Below are positions 34,465 to 44,273 of a stretch of 64,000 bases of DNA, one piece after another (positions within the stretch are counted from its first letter, which is position 1; the number at the start of each line of letters is the position of its first letter). Under the pieces are notes generated by a model that ran no database searches, had not been told where the DNA came from, and was given only the letters and a program-made list of their open reading frames with translations. Origin of the DNA: Cryobacterium sinapicolor (GTDB lineage Bacteria > Actinomycetota > Actinomycetes > Actinomycetales > Microbacteriaceae). A program made the translations under genes and the position numbers. The DNA lies in NCBI RefSeq assembly GCF_004403465.1, contig NZ_SOGQ01000061.1:17566-81565 (forward strand), written 5' to 3'.

Positions 34465-37400
34465 GTGACTCTCCAGGGCTTAATTGCCACACTTTCGCGC
34501 GCCTCCACCTTCGACAATGCCCTCGCCTTCGCGAACCGGGACGTCGACTTCTCCCTCACCGAGGGGCTCCGTGCCCCGCTGCTCGCAGCCCTGCTTGAAC
34601 GGCGCGGCGAGCTGGGCAAGGCCCCGGCCCTGCTGCTGATCACCGCCACCGGGCGGGAGTCGGAGTCGCTGCACGAGAACCTCGCCTGCTTCGCCGCCGA
34701 CGCCGAGATCATCGACTTCCCGGCCTGGGAGACACTGCCGCACGAACGGCTCAGTCCCAGCGCCGAAATCGTCGGCAAGCGCCTCTTCGCTCTGCGACGG
34801 ATGCGCGAGTGGGAGGAGAGCGCCCCCGCCGCGCGCCGCCCGCTGATCGTCATCGCGTCCGTGCGCGCCGCGCTGCAGCCCGTGGCCGACAACCTCACCG
34901 ACTACGAGCCGATCGACCTGGTCGCCGGCCAGCGCGGCCACGACCTCTCCGCCATCGCACGCCAGCTCGTCAACGTGGCCTACGCCCGGGTGGACATGGT
35001 CACCCGGCGCGGCGAGTTCGCGGTGCGCGGCGGCATCCTCGACGTGTTCCCGTCGATCGCCCCGCACCCGTTCCGGGTCGAGTTCTTCGGCGACGAAGTC
35101 GAGCAGATTCGTGCGTTCTCGGTCGCCGACCAGCGCTCCTTCCCTGACCCGGTCGATTCGGTGAGCCTGCCGCCGAGCCGCGAGCTGTTGCTCAGCCCCG
35201 CGGTGCGGCAGCGGGCGCGCGAGATGCAGCACGAGTTCCCGAGCCTGTCCGGCCTGCTCGCGAAGATCGCCGAGGGCATCCCGGTCGAGGGGATGGAGAG
35301 CCTCGCGCCCGCCCTCGTCGACCGGCTCGTGCCGATCACCCACTACCTGCCCGCCGAGGCGGCTGTCGGCGTCATCTCGCCCGAGCGCGTCGCGTCCCGC
35401 GCGATCAGCCTCGCCGAGACCAACCGGGAGTTCCTCGGCGCCGCGTGGAGCGCCGCGACCGCGGGCGCCGAGGCGCCGATCGACCTGGAGTCCGGCGATT
35501 TCCTCACCCTCGGGCGGCTGCGCGAGACCGTGCAGTTCAGTGCTCCCGGTGCCCCGGCGTCCGCGCACGTGTGGTGGACCCTGAGCTCCTTCCAGGCGGC
35601 GCCGACGGATGCCCCGGTGCTGCCGGAGCACCGCGAACTCGACGACCTGCTCACCGTGCGGGTCGAGGGCGACGCCGTGCCGAGCTTCCAGGGCAGCGTC
35701 GAGGGCGCCGTCGGTCACCTGGCTGAGCGGCTGAAGGCCGGCTGGACCGTCGGGATCGTCGCCCAGGGTGCCGGACTGGTCGAACGCGCCGCCGACGTCC
35801 TGGCCGAGCGGGAGCTGCCCGCCCGGATCGTGGCGGAATGGCCGAGCACACCCGAGGCCGGGATCGCCTACCTGCTTCAGGCATCCGTCGACCACGGTTT
35901 CGAACTGCCGGAGACGAAATTCTCCCTGGTCAGCGAGTCCGAGTTCTACGGCCGCACCGTCGGCTACGACGCCCGCCAGGTGAAGAAGCTGGCCAGCCGG
36001 CGCAAGAACGTCGTCGACCCGCTGCAATTGAAGGCCGGCGACCACGTCGTGCACCAGACGCACGGCATCGGCCGGTTCATCGAGCTCACCCAGCGCGAGG
36101 TCTCCAGCGGCGGGCGAAACCCGGTCAAGACTAAGCGCGAGTACCTCGTGTTGGAGTACGCGCCGTCCAAACGCGGGCACCCCGGCGACAAGCTCTACGT
36201 GCCCACCGACCAGCTCGACCTGGTCAGCCGCTACGTCGGCGGCGAGGCGCCGGCGCTGAGCAAGATGGGCGGCAGCGACTGGTCGGCCGCGAAGACGAAG
36301 GCGCGCCGGGCCGTGCGGGACATCGCCGTCGAGCTCGTCAAGCTCTACTCCGCACGGATGGCCAGCACGGGCCACGCGTTCGGGCCGGACACCCCCTGGC
36401 AGCGTGAACTGGAGGAGGCGTTCCCGTTCGCGGAGACGCCCGACCAGCTCACCACCATCGACGAGGTCAAGGCCGACATGGAACGGCCTATCCCGATGGA
36501 CCGGCTGCTCTCCGGCGACGTCGGCTTCGGCAAGACCGAGGTCGCCGTGCGCGCCGCGTTCAAGGCCATCCAGGACGGCAAGCAGGTCGTCATGCTCGTG
36601 CCGACCACCCTGCTCGTGCGCCAGCACATGGAGACGTTCCAGGAACGCTTCGCCGGGTTCCCGGTGCACCTGCGCGCCCTCAGCCGGTTCCAGACCGAGA
36701 AGGAATCCCGCGAGACCATCGCCGGGATGCTCGACGGCACCGTCGACCTCGTGATCGGCACGCACCGCCTGCTGTCCGACTCCATCGTCTTCAAAGACCT
36801 GGGCCTCGTCATCATCGACGAGGAACAGCGTTTCGGCGTGGAGCACAAGGACGCGCTGAAGAAGCTCAAGACCAACGTGGACATCCTCGCCATGAGCGCC
36901 ACGCCCATCCCGCGCACCCTGGAGATGGCGGTCACCGGCATCCGGGAGATGTCGACCCTGGCCACCCCGCCGGAGGACCGGCACCCGATCCTCACCTTCG
37001 TCGGGCCGTACTCCGATCGCCAGGTGGCCGCGGCCATCCGGCGGGAGCTGCTGCGGGAGGGCCAGATCTTCGTCGTGCACAACCGGGTGTCCAGCATCAA
37101 CCGGGTGGCCGCCGCGCTCGCCGAGCTCGTGCCCGAGGCCCGCATCGCCGTGGCGCACGGGCAACTTCCCGAGGCCCAGCTCGAGCAGGTCGTTGTGGAC
37201 TTCTGGGAGCGCAAATTCGACGTGCTCGTCTCCACCACGATCATCGAGACCGGCCTCGACATCGCCAACGCGAACACGATCATCATCGACCGGGCCGACA
37301 AGTTCGGGCTCAGTCAGCTGCACCAGCTGCGCGGGCGGGTCGGCCGTGGCCGCGAACGGGCCTACGCCTACTTCCTCTACGACGAGAACAAGCCGTTGAC

Positions 37401-38091
37401 CGAGATCGCGCACGATCGCCTCGCCACGATCGCGGCGAACAACGAGCTCGGCGCCGGTATGCAGGTCGCGCTGAAGGACCTCGAGATCCGCGGCGCCGGC
37501 AACCTGCTCGGCGGTGAGCAGGCCGGCCACATCGCCGGGGTCGGCTTCGACCTCTACCTGCGCATGATCGGCGAGGCCGTCAGCACGTTCCGCGGCGACG
37601 TCGCCGAGGGGCAGACCGAGTTACGGCTGGAGCTGCCCGTCGACGCGCACATCCCCGAGGACTACGTCGACAGCGAGCGGCTGCGGCTCGAGGCCTACCA
37701 GAAGCTCTCCGCGGCCAGCTCGCCGACGGCCGCGAAGGACCAGATCGACCTGGTGCTCGAGGAGCTCACCGACCGCTACGGCGAACCGCCACAGCCGGTG
37801 CAGAATCTGGTGCTGGTGTCGCGCCTGCGCTGGTTGGCCCAGCAGGCAAGCCTGAGCGAGGTCGTGGCGATGGGTTCGAACCTGAGGGTGTCGCCGGCGA
37901 ACCTCGCCGACTCGATGCAAGTGCGCCTGCAGCGCATGTACCCGGGCTCGCGCTACTTCACCCAGAACGGTTCGCTGACGGTCCCCATGCCGCGCGTCAA
38001 CGGGGAACCACTCGGCGACGCGGCGCTGATCGCCTGGGCCGGCACCCTGCTCGACGCGCTCTTCCCGCGCCCCGTCGCCGCGGTCGCCTGA
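34465..38091 (+). CDS. mfd: Transcription-repair coupling factor
   Basis: Full-length Mfd, 1208 residues, which removes RNA polymerase stalled at DNA lesions and recruits UvrA. The N-terminal UvrB-like region includes DFPAWETLPHERLSPS. The RNA polymerase-interacting domain starts near GDHVVHQTHGIGRFIELTQ. The helicase motifs are GDVGFGKTEVAVRAA (Walker A), DEEQRFGV, MSATPIPRTLEM and QLRGRVGRGRERAYAY. The C-terminal TRCF domain begins around LRLELPVDAHIPEDYV. No truncation or frameshift is seen. Confidence 0.97.
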   Translation: MTLQGLIATLSRASTFDNALAFANRDVDFSLTEGLRAPLLAALLERRGELGKAPALLLITATGRESESLHENLACFAADAEIIDFPAWETLPHERLSPSAEIVGKRLFALRRMREWEESAPAARRPLIVIASVRAALQPVADNLTDYEPIDLVAGQRGHDLSAIARQLVNVAYARVDMVTRRGEFAVRGGILDVFPSIAPHPFRVEFFGDEVEQIRAFSVADQRSFPDPVDSVSLPPSRELLLSPAVRQRAREMQHEFPSLSGLLAKIAEGIPVEGMESLAPALVDRLVPITHYLPAEAAVGVISPERVASRAISLAETNREFLGAAWSAATAGAEAPIDLESGDFLTLGRLRETVQFSAPGAPASAHVWWTLSSFQAAPTDAPVLPEHRELDDLLTVRVEGDAVPSFQGSVEGAVGHLAERLKAGWTVGIVAQGAGLVERAADVLAERELPARIVAEWPSTPEAGIAYLLQASVDHGFELPETKFSLVSESEFYGRTVGYDARQVKKLASRRKNVVDPLQLKAGDHVVHQTHGIGRFIELTQREVSSGGRNPVKTKREYLVLEYAPSKRGHPGDKLYVPTDQLDLVSRYVGGEAPALSKMGGSDWSAAKTKARRAVRDIAVELVKLYSARMASTGHAFGPDTPWQRELEEAFPFAETPDQLTTIDEVKADMERPIPMDRLLSGDVGFGKTEVAVRAAFKAIQDGKQVVMLVPTTLLVRQHMETFQERFAGFPVHLRALSRFQTEKESRETIAGMLDGTVDLVIGTHRLLSDSIVFKDLGLVIIDEEQRFGVEHKDALKKLKTNVDILAMSATPIPRTLEMAVTGIREMSTLATPPEDRHPILTFVGPYSDRQVAAAIRRELLREGQIFVVHNRVSSINRVAAALAELVPEARIAVAHGQLPEAQLEQVVVDFWERKFDVLVSTTIIETGLDIANANTIIIDRADKFGLSQLHQLRGRVGRGRERAYAYFLYDENKPLTEIAHDRLATIAANNELGAGMQVALKDLEIRGAGNLLGGEQAGHIAGVGFDLYLRMIGEAVSTFRGDVAEGQTELRLELPVDAHIPEDYVDSERLRLEAYQKLSAASSPTAAKDQIDLVLEELTDRYGEPPQPVQNLVLVSRLRWLAQQASLSEVVAMGSNLRVSPANLADSMQVRLQRMYPGSRYFTQNGSLTVPMPRVNGEPLGDAALIAWAGTLLDALFPRPVAAVA

Positions 38092-38321
38092 TGCCTGTGT
38101 CCCGTCCGTCGCGGCAGGGCCCGGCCGGGGCCTCCGTCCGCACGTAATTGAGGAGAATTTCCCGAAACGCCGGCTATCTCGGCCGGATCAGCGGCGTGTT
38201 GCGAAAATGTCCGCAGGTGAGGTCGCGACCGCCATCGATCCCGGAGGCAACCTCCGCGGATGCCCGTGGCAGGCCCAGCCCGGCGGAGCAGACCCGAGGA
38301 TCCCCGTCAATTCGGGGCGAT

Positions 38322-38327
38322 TAGAGT
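38322..38327 (+). promoter_or_regulatory. Putative -10 box (TAGAGT) of mazG
   Basis: TAGAGT ends six bases before the GTG at 38334. No ribosome-binding site lies between them, so the transcript is probably leaderless. The rest of the 242-base gap after mfd shows no gene. Confidence 0.38.
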
Positions 38328-38333
38328 TGACGC

Positions 38334-39068
38334 GTGACCTCTTCAGACCTTCCCACCGGAACTGCCTCCGCCTCCGGCCTCGACGAGCTCGTGCGTGTGG
38401 TGGCCCTGCTGCGAGCCCCGGGCGGATGCCCGTGGGATGCCGAGCAGACCCACGAGTCGCTGGTGCAGTACCTGACCGAGGAGACGCACGAACTGATCGA
38501 GGCGATCGAGTCGGGTAGCCGCGACGAGATGCTCGAGGAGCTCGGCGACGTGCTCTACCAGGTGATCTTCCACGCCGACCTGGCCGCGCACACCGACGGC
38601 GAGGGCTTCGACATCCACGATGTCGCCGCGCACATGACCGCGAAAATGGTCGGGCGGCATCCGCATGTCTTCGGCGACGTGAACCTGGAAACGGCCGACG
38701 ACGTGGCCCGCGCCTGGGACGACTTCAAGGCCGCGGAGAAGCCCTCCCGCACGAGCGTGCTCGACGGGATCCCGCAGGGAATGCCGGCGCTCGCGCTCGC
38801 CGACAAGGTGCTCGGCCGGGCCCAGAAGATCGGGCTGCTCGGCGCCGAGGCCGCGTTCCCGCTGCCGATCGAGAGCGAGGACCAGCTCGGCCCGCTGCTG
38901 CTGGCCATCGTGTCCGCGGCCAAGAGCCGGGGGCTCGACTCCGAACGCGCCCTGCGCACCGCCCTCCGCGGGCTGCAGGACGAGATCCGCGAAGCCGAGA
39001 CGACGGATGCCGACACCACGGTTGCCGTCGACCTCGCCGACGCCGGCATCATCGGCCTTCCCCGCTGA
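38334..39068 (+). CDS. mazG: MazG family nucleoside triphosphate pyrophosphohydrolase
   Basis: A 244-residue all-helical NTP pyrophosphohydrolase that hydrolyses NTPs to NMP and PPi, thought to clean the nucleotide pool. The first MazG domain has the conserved LRAPGGCPWDAEQTHESL, EETHELIEAIE (metal-binding Glu residues) and EELGDVLYQVIFHA. AAHMTAKMVGRHPHVFGD follows. The second domain is shorter than in E. coli MazG and diverges after the KIGLLG motif. The mfd-mazG order is common in actinobacteria. Confidence 0.93.
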   Translation: MTSSDLPTGTASASGLDELVRVVALLRAPGGCPWDAEQTHESLVQYLTEETHELIEAIESGSRDEMLEELGDVLYQVIFHADLAAHTDGEGFDIHDVAAHMTAKMVGRHPHVFGDVNLETADDVARAWDDFKAAEKPSRTSVLDGIPQGMPALALADKVLGRAQKIGLLGAEAAFPLPIESEDQLGPLLLAIVSAAKSRGLDSERALRTALRGLQDEIREAETTDADTTVAVDLADAGIIGLPR

Positions 39069-39192
39069 CCGTCCCCGCTCACCTTTTCGGTCGCGGCATG
39101 GCGGTGCTGCCCACCGGTCGGTGGCGGTCCCGTGTCGCGCGGCCGGGCCACCCGGAATCGACGTGCCGACCCGAACTGACACAATTGGGGCT

Positions 39193-40449
39193 ATGGCAAC
39201 ACCTGTGACCCCTCCCCGCGGCATGCGCGACTTCCTCCCCGCCGACAAGGCGTCCCGGGAGCATGCGCTGGCCGTGATCCGGCGGAGTTTCGCCGCCCAC
39301 GGCTTCGACGAGATCGAGACCCCGGTCATGGAGGACGCGGCCCGGCTGCACTCCGGGCTCGGCGGCGACAACGAGAAACTCGCCTTCGCCGTGATGAAAC
39401 GCGGGCTGAAACCGACGGATGCCGCGACCGCCGCCGAATCCGGCGACCTCCTCGCGCTGGCCGACCTCGGCCTGCGATTCGACCTGACCGTGCCGCTGGC
39501 CCGGTTCTACGCCACCCACCGGGCGGAACTGCCGACGGTGTTCCGGTCGATCCAGATCGCACCGGTGTGGCGGGCGGAACGCCCGCAGAAGGGCCGCTAC
39601 CGCCAATTCGTGCAGTGCGACATCGACATCATCGGTGAGTCCGGACTGCTCGCCGAGATCGAGTTGATCACCGCGACCGCCGCCGCGCTCGACGCCCTCG
39701 GCCTGACCGGGTGCTCCATCCGCATCAACGACCGGCGCATCCTGACCGCCCTGCTCGCGCACTGGAATGTCGCGCCCGGGCTGAACGAACGCGCGCTGAT
39801 CGTGATCGACAAACTCGACAAGGTCGGGGTCGACGGTGTCGTCACCGAGCTGGCCGGCCTGGGGATCCCCACCGAGGGCGTTGCCGAGACCCTGCGCAAG
39901 ATCGCCGATGCCGGCTGGACGGCCGCCGAATCCACGCCGCCGGCCTGGCTCGACACGGATGCCTACGCCGACCTGCTCGCCCTGCGCGCCGCGATGCCCG
40001 ACGTGCGGCTCGTGTTCGACCCCACGCTCGTGCGCGGGATGGGCTACTACACCGGCACCATCTTCGAGATCTCACACCCCGATCTCGGCTACTCCCTCGG
40101 CGGCGGCGGCCGGTACGACGGCATGATCGGCCGTTTCCTCGGCGCCGATGTGCCGGCCTGCGGATTCTCGATCGGGTTCGAACGCATCGTCGACCTGCTC
40201 GGAGTGGATGCAGCATCCGCCGAGAACGCCGTCGTGCTGGTGTACGAGCGGGGAACAGACCCCGCCCGGCTCGTGGCTCTCAAGAGAACACTGGTCGACC
40301 AGGGTCTCCGGGTGCGCCTCGAACAGCGCACCAAGAACGTCAAGGCGCTACTGGAACGCGCGGCCGGAGCCGGTTACGGGCGCTATGCATTCGTCGGTGC
40401 GGATGCCTCCAGCGCGGCCGACCTCGATTTCCGTTCTCTCGGCGGCTGA
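39193..40449 (+). CDS. hisS: Histidine--tRNA ligase
   Basis: A 418-residue class II synthetase. It begins TPPRGMRDFLPADK, a typical HisRS N terminus. Motif 2 is RPQKGRYRQFVQCDIDIIG. The HisA motif LVRGMGYYTGTIFEI and the motif 3 region GFSIGFERIVDLL follow, then an anticodon-binding domain with VRLEQRTKNVKALLERA. The ATG at 39193 is chosen because earlier in-frame codons give an unrelated N terminus; a weak CACAAT box lies seven bases before it. Some residues differ from the commonest HisRS, but all catalytic motifs are present. Confidence 0.94.
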   Translation: MATPVTPPRGMRDFLPADKASREHALAVIRRSFAAHGFDEIETPVMEDAARLHSGLGGDNEKLAFAVMKRGLKPTDAATAAESGDLLALADLGLRFDLTVPLARFYATHRAELPTVFRSIQIAPVWRAERPQKGRYRQFVQCDIDIIGESGLLAEIELITATAAALDALGLTGCSIRINDRRILTALLAHWNVAPGLNERALIVIDKLDKVGVDGVVTELAGLGIPTEGVAETLRKIADAGWTAAESTPPAWLDTDAYADLLALRAAMPDVRLVFDPTLVRGMGYYTGTIFEISHPDLGYSLGGGGRYDGMIGRFLGADVPACGFSIGFERIVDLLGVDAASAENAVVLVYERGTDPARLVALKRTLVDQGLRVRLEQRTKNVKALLERAAGAGYGRYAFVGADASSAADLDFRSLGG

Positions 40450-40459
40450 GGCCAGTCGC

Positions 40460-41836
<1,377 letters not shown>

Positions 41837-41843
41837 TTCGACT

Positions 41844-41897
41844 GGAGCTCTCGGAGCGCGGGTTCATCCCCGTCGCTCCGGGAGCTCCATTTTTTTG
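41844..41897 (+). terminator. Intrinsic terminator of eno
   Basis: A 15-bp stem (GGAGCTCTCGGAGCG from 41844, with CGCTCCGGGAGCTCC ending at 41888) has one mismatch and is followed by ATTTTTTT. It is the clearest Rho-independent terminator in the window. Confidence 0.92.
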
Positions 41898-41961
41898 TCC
41901 GATTGCGGTTAGGGTTCCAGTGCGGGACAACCGCGACCAGCGATTCACGAAGGGAGTTGCC

Positions 41962-42438
41962 GTGGCCAGGAAACGCGCCGAACGGCGGCCCGTTGCGCTC
42001 CCCGCAACCGAGACCGCGGCCGCCCGCTGGCTACGCGGCCTGCGCCTGTCCGGGTTCTCGCTGGTGATGATGGGCCTCCTGATCATGGCCGTCATCGTCC
42101 TGGCTCCCGGCATCCGCACCTACGCCGACCAGCGCCAGCAGATCGAATCGCTCACAGCGGAGGTCGAAGCCCAGCAGGGTGCCGTGGAGGAGCTCAAGAA
42201 CGAGCGGGAACGCTGGAATGACCGCACCTACGTCACCACGCAGGCGAGGGACCGACTGTCCTATGTGCTCCCCGGCGACGTCAGCTTCCTCGTGATCAAC
42301 GATCTGGCCCTGCCCGTCGCCGGCGGCACGGCCCCGCCGGTCGCCACGCCCACCATCCAAACCACCAACGTCGATTGGCTCTCCTCCATGTTCGCCTCCG
42401 TAATGACGGCCGGTCTGGCTCCCGAGGCCGTGAAATGA
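41962..42438 (+). CDS. FtsB/DivIC-like septum formation initiator protein
   Basis: A 158-residue single-span division protein. A basic cytoplasmic start (ARKRAERRP) is followed by one span (GFSLVMMGLLIMAVIVLAPGI) and an extracellular coiled coil (QQIESLTAEVEAQQGAVEEL). The DivIC/FtsB motif RWNDRTYVTTQARDRLSYVLPGD follows, then a Pro/Thr-rich tail. FtsB links the divisome with FtsL and FtsQ. The GTG at 41962 has AGGGAG five bases upstream. Position after eno and before a DUF501 gene is the conserved actinobacterial order. It overlaps the DUF501 gene by four bases. Confidence 0.93.
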   Translation: MARKRAERRPVALPATETAAARWLRGLRLSGFSLVMMGLLIMAVIVLAPGIRTYADQRQQIESLTAEVEAQQGAVEELKNERERWNDRTYVTTQARDRLSYVLPGDVSFLVINDLALPVAGGTAPPVATPTIQTTNVDWLSSMFASVMTAGLAPEAVK

Positions 42439-42956
42439 CCCGGCCTCCCTTCGCTTCGGTCACCGAGGACGACATCACGATCGTGTCGGCCCAACTGGGA
42501 CGCCCGGCTCGCAACGTCGTGGGCATCGCCGCGCGCTGCGTCTGCGGCGCCCCGACCGTGGTGGCGACGGCGCCGCGCCTCGCCGACGGCACCCCGTTCC
42601 CCACCCTCTACTACCTGACGCACCCCGCGGCCACCGCGGCGCTGTCGTTCCTCGAGGCCACCCAGGTGATGAACGAGTACAACCAGCTACTGGCCGACGA
42701 CGAGCAGGTGCGGGCTCGCTACCGGCGTGCGCACGAGGGCTTCCTCGCCGACCGGGAGACCCTGGGTACGGTCCCGGAAATCGCCGGCATCTCCTCCGGC
42801 GGCATGCCCGAACGCGTGAAATGCCTGCACGCCCTGGCCGCCCACGCCCTGGCTGCAGGTCCCGGCGTGAACCCGATCGGTGACCTGGCGCTGGCCCGGG
42901 CGGCGTGGACGCCCGCCGTCTGCGAATGCCTCGACTACACCACGGCCGACGAGTGA
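42435..42956 (+). CDS. DUF501 domain protein
   Basis: A 173-residue soluble protein matching DUF501: ITIVSAQLGRPARNVVGIA, CVCGAPTVVATAPRLADGTPFPTLYYLT and GGMPERVKCLHALAAHAL. Conserved Cys residues (RCVCG, KCLH, CECL) suggest metal binding or redox activity, but no function is known. It overlaps the FtsB-like gene at its start and the protease gene at its end, each by four bases, so the three are one translational unit. Confidence 0.92.
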   Translation: MTRPPFASVTEDDITIVSAQLGRPARNVVGIAARCVCGAPTVVATAPRLADGTPFPTLYYLTHPAATAALSFLEATQVMNEYNQLLADDEQVRARYRRAHEGFLADRETLGTVPEIAGISSGGMPERVKCLHALAAHALAAGPGVNPIGDLALARAAWTPAVCECLDYTTADE

Positions 42957-44236
42957 CCCGTTCCGCCTGGCGTCGGATCGGCGCGGGCGTCGCCCTGGGC
43001 CTGACCGTGGCGCTCGGCGGGGCTTGCGTCGCAGCGCCCGCGCCCGCTTTCGCGGAGAACACGCAGGTCCGTGACCTGCAGTACTGGCTCAACGACTACG
43101 GATTCACCCAGGCCTGGAACACGACCCGTGGCGCCGGCGTCACGGTGGCCGTCATCGACACGGGCGTCGCGGCCGGCGTCGCCGACCTCACGGGTGCGGT
43201 CGTGGGCGGAACGGATGTCTCCGGACTCGGCTCCACCGACGGGCAGACGCCCGTTGGAGAAGGCAGCGAGCACGGGACCCTGGTCGCGTCCCTGCTGGCG
43301 GGCCGAGGCACGGGTGAGGGGTCGGGTGTGCTGGGAGTGGCCCCCGAGGCGTCGATCCTGGCCGTCTCGGTGGCCTTCGGCACCAGCGACGCCACCGTCA
43401 GCAATGACGACCAGATCGCCGAGGGCATCCGCTGGGCCGTAGACAACGGCGCCGACGTCATCAACATGTCCCTGACCCGCAACACGCTGGACTGGCCGCC
43501 GAGCTGGGACGACGCCTTTCTGTACGCCTTCGAGAACGATGTCGTCGTGGTGGCCGCCGCCGGAAACCGCGGCAGCGGCACCACCGAGGTCGGAGCCCCG
43601 GCCACCATCCCCGGGGTGCTCACCGTCGCCGGCGTCGACCGCAACAAGGGTGCCAGCTTCGACGCGTCCTCCCAGGGCATCACGATTTCGGTGGCCGCGC
43701 CCAGCGAGCAGCTCGTGGGCGTGGTTCCCGACGGCGGCTACGTGCAGTGGAACGGCACCAGCGCGGCCGCGCCGATCGTGTCGGGCCTGGTGGCCCTGGT
43801 GCGCGCCGCCTATCCCCGGCTCGACGCGGCGGAGGTGATGAACCGGGTCATCGAAACGGCCGACCCCAATGGCCGTGCCGTCCCCAGCCCCATCTACGGT
43901 AACGGCCTGATCGACGCCGCCGCCGCGGTGAGCGCATCCGTTGCGTCCTCGACGAGCCCGGAACCGGCCGCCCTGCTGGAGGAGTGGATCCGGGTGCACC
44001 GGCGCGCGGACACCGAGGTCGAGGCTGCTCCGCAGACCGCCACGCAGGTGCCGATCGCACCGCGGGAGGACCCGGCGCTGCCTGCCCCCAGCGTCGTTGC
44101 GGCGTGGCTGCCCAGCCCGCTCACGCTGACTTATATCACCGTACCGCTCCTGGTCTTGGTCGGGTTTGGTACTCTAGTAACGCTGCTCGGCATCGGAGCC
44201 TCTCGGCAGATCAAGCGAATCCGGTCAAAACGGTAA
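42953..44236 (+). CDS. Membrane-anchored subtilisin-like (S8) serine protease, mycosin-like
   Basis: A 427-residue exported protease. The signal (GVALGLTVALGGACVAAPAPAFA) probably ends at AFA. The catalytic triad is complete: Asp69 in VAVIDTGVA, His107 in SEHGTLVAS, and Ser270 in NGTSAAAPIVSG. Oxyanion Asn is in AAAGNRGSG. A C-terminal span (YITVPLLVLVGFGTLVTLLGI) and a basic tail RQIKRIRSKR hold it at the membrane, as in mycosins. No ESX/type VII genes are visible here, so its substrate is unknown. GTG start overlaps the DUF501 stop. Confidence 0.9.
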   Translation: MTRSAWRRIGAGVALGLTVALGGACVAAPAPAFAENTQVRDLQYWLNDYGFTQAWNTTRGAGVTVAVIDTGVAAGVADLTGAVVGGTDVSGLGSTDGQTPVGEGSEHGTLVASLLAGRGTGEGSGVLGVAPEASILAVSVAFGTSDATVSNDDQIAEGIRWAVDNGADVINMSLTRNTLDWPPSWDDAFLYAFENDVVVVAAAGNRGSGTTEVGAPATIPGVLTVAGVDRNKGASFDASSQGITISVAAPSEQLVGVVPDGGYVQWNGTSAAAPIVSGLVALVRAAYPRLDAAEVMNRVIETADPNGRAVPSPIYGNGLIDAAAAVSASVASSTSPEPAALLEEWIRVHRRADTEVEAAPQTATQVPIAPREDPALPAPSVVAAWLPSPLTLTYITVPLLVLVGFGTLVTLLGIGASRQIKRIRSKR

Positions 44237-44273
44237 GTTTCGCGCAGCTAAATCATCTAGGAGGACTTTCATA

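Noticed and set aside
34480..37530. A 1016-codon open frame on the minus strand opposite mfd
   Set aside because: High-GC coding sequence leaves long antisense frames open. The product is His/Gly/Arg-rich with no recognisable domain, while mfd on the plus strand is complete.
42953..44236. A type VII secretion locus, suggested by the mycosin-like protease
   Set aside because: No EccB/C/D/E or WXG100 genes are nearby; the neighbours are division and respiratory genes.
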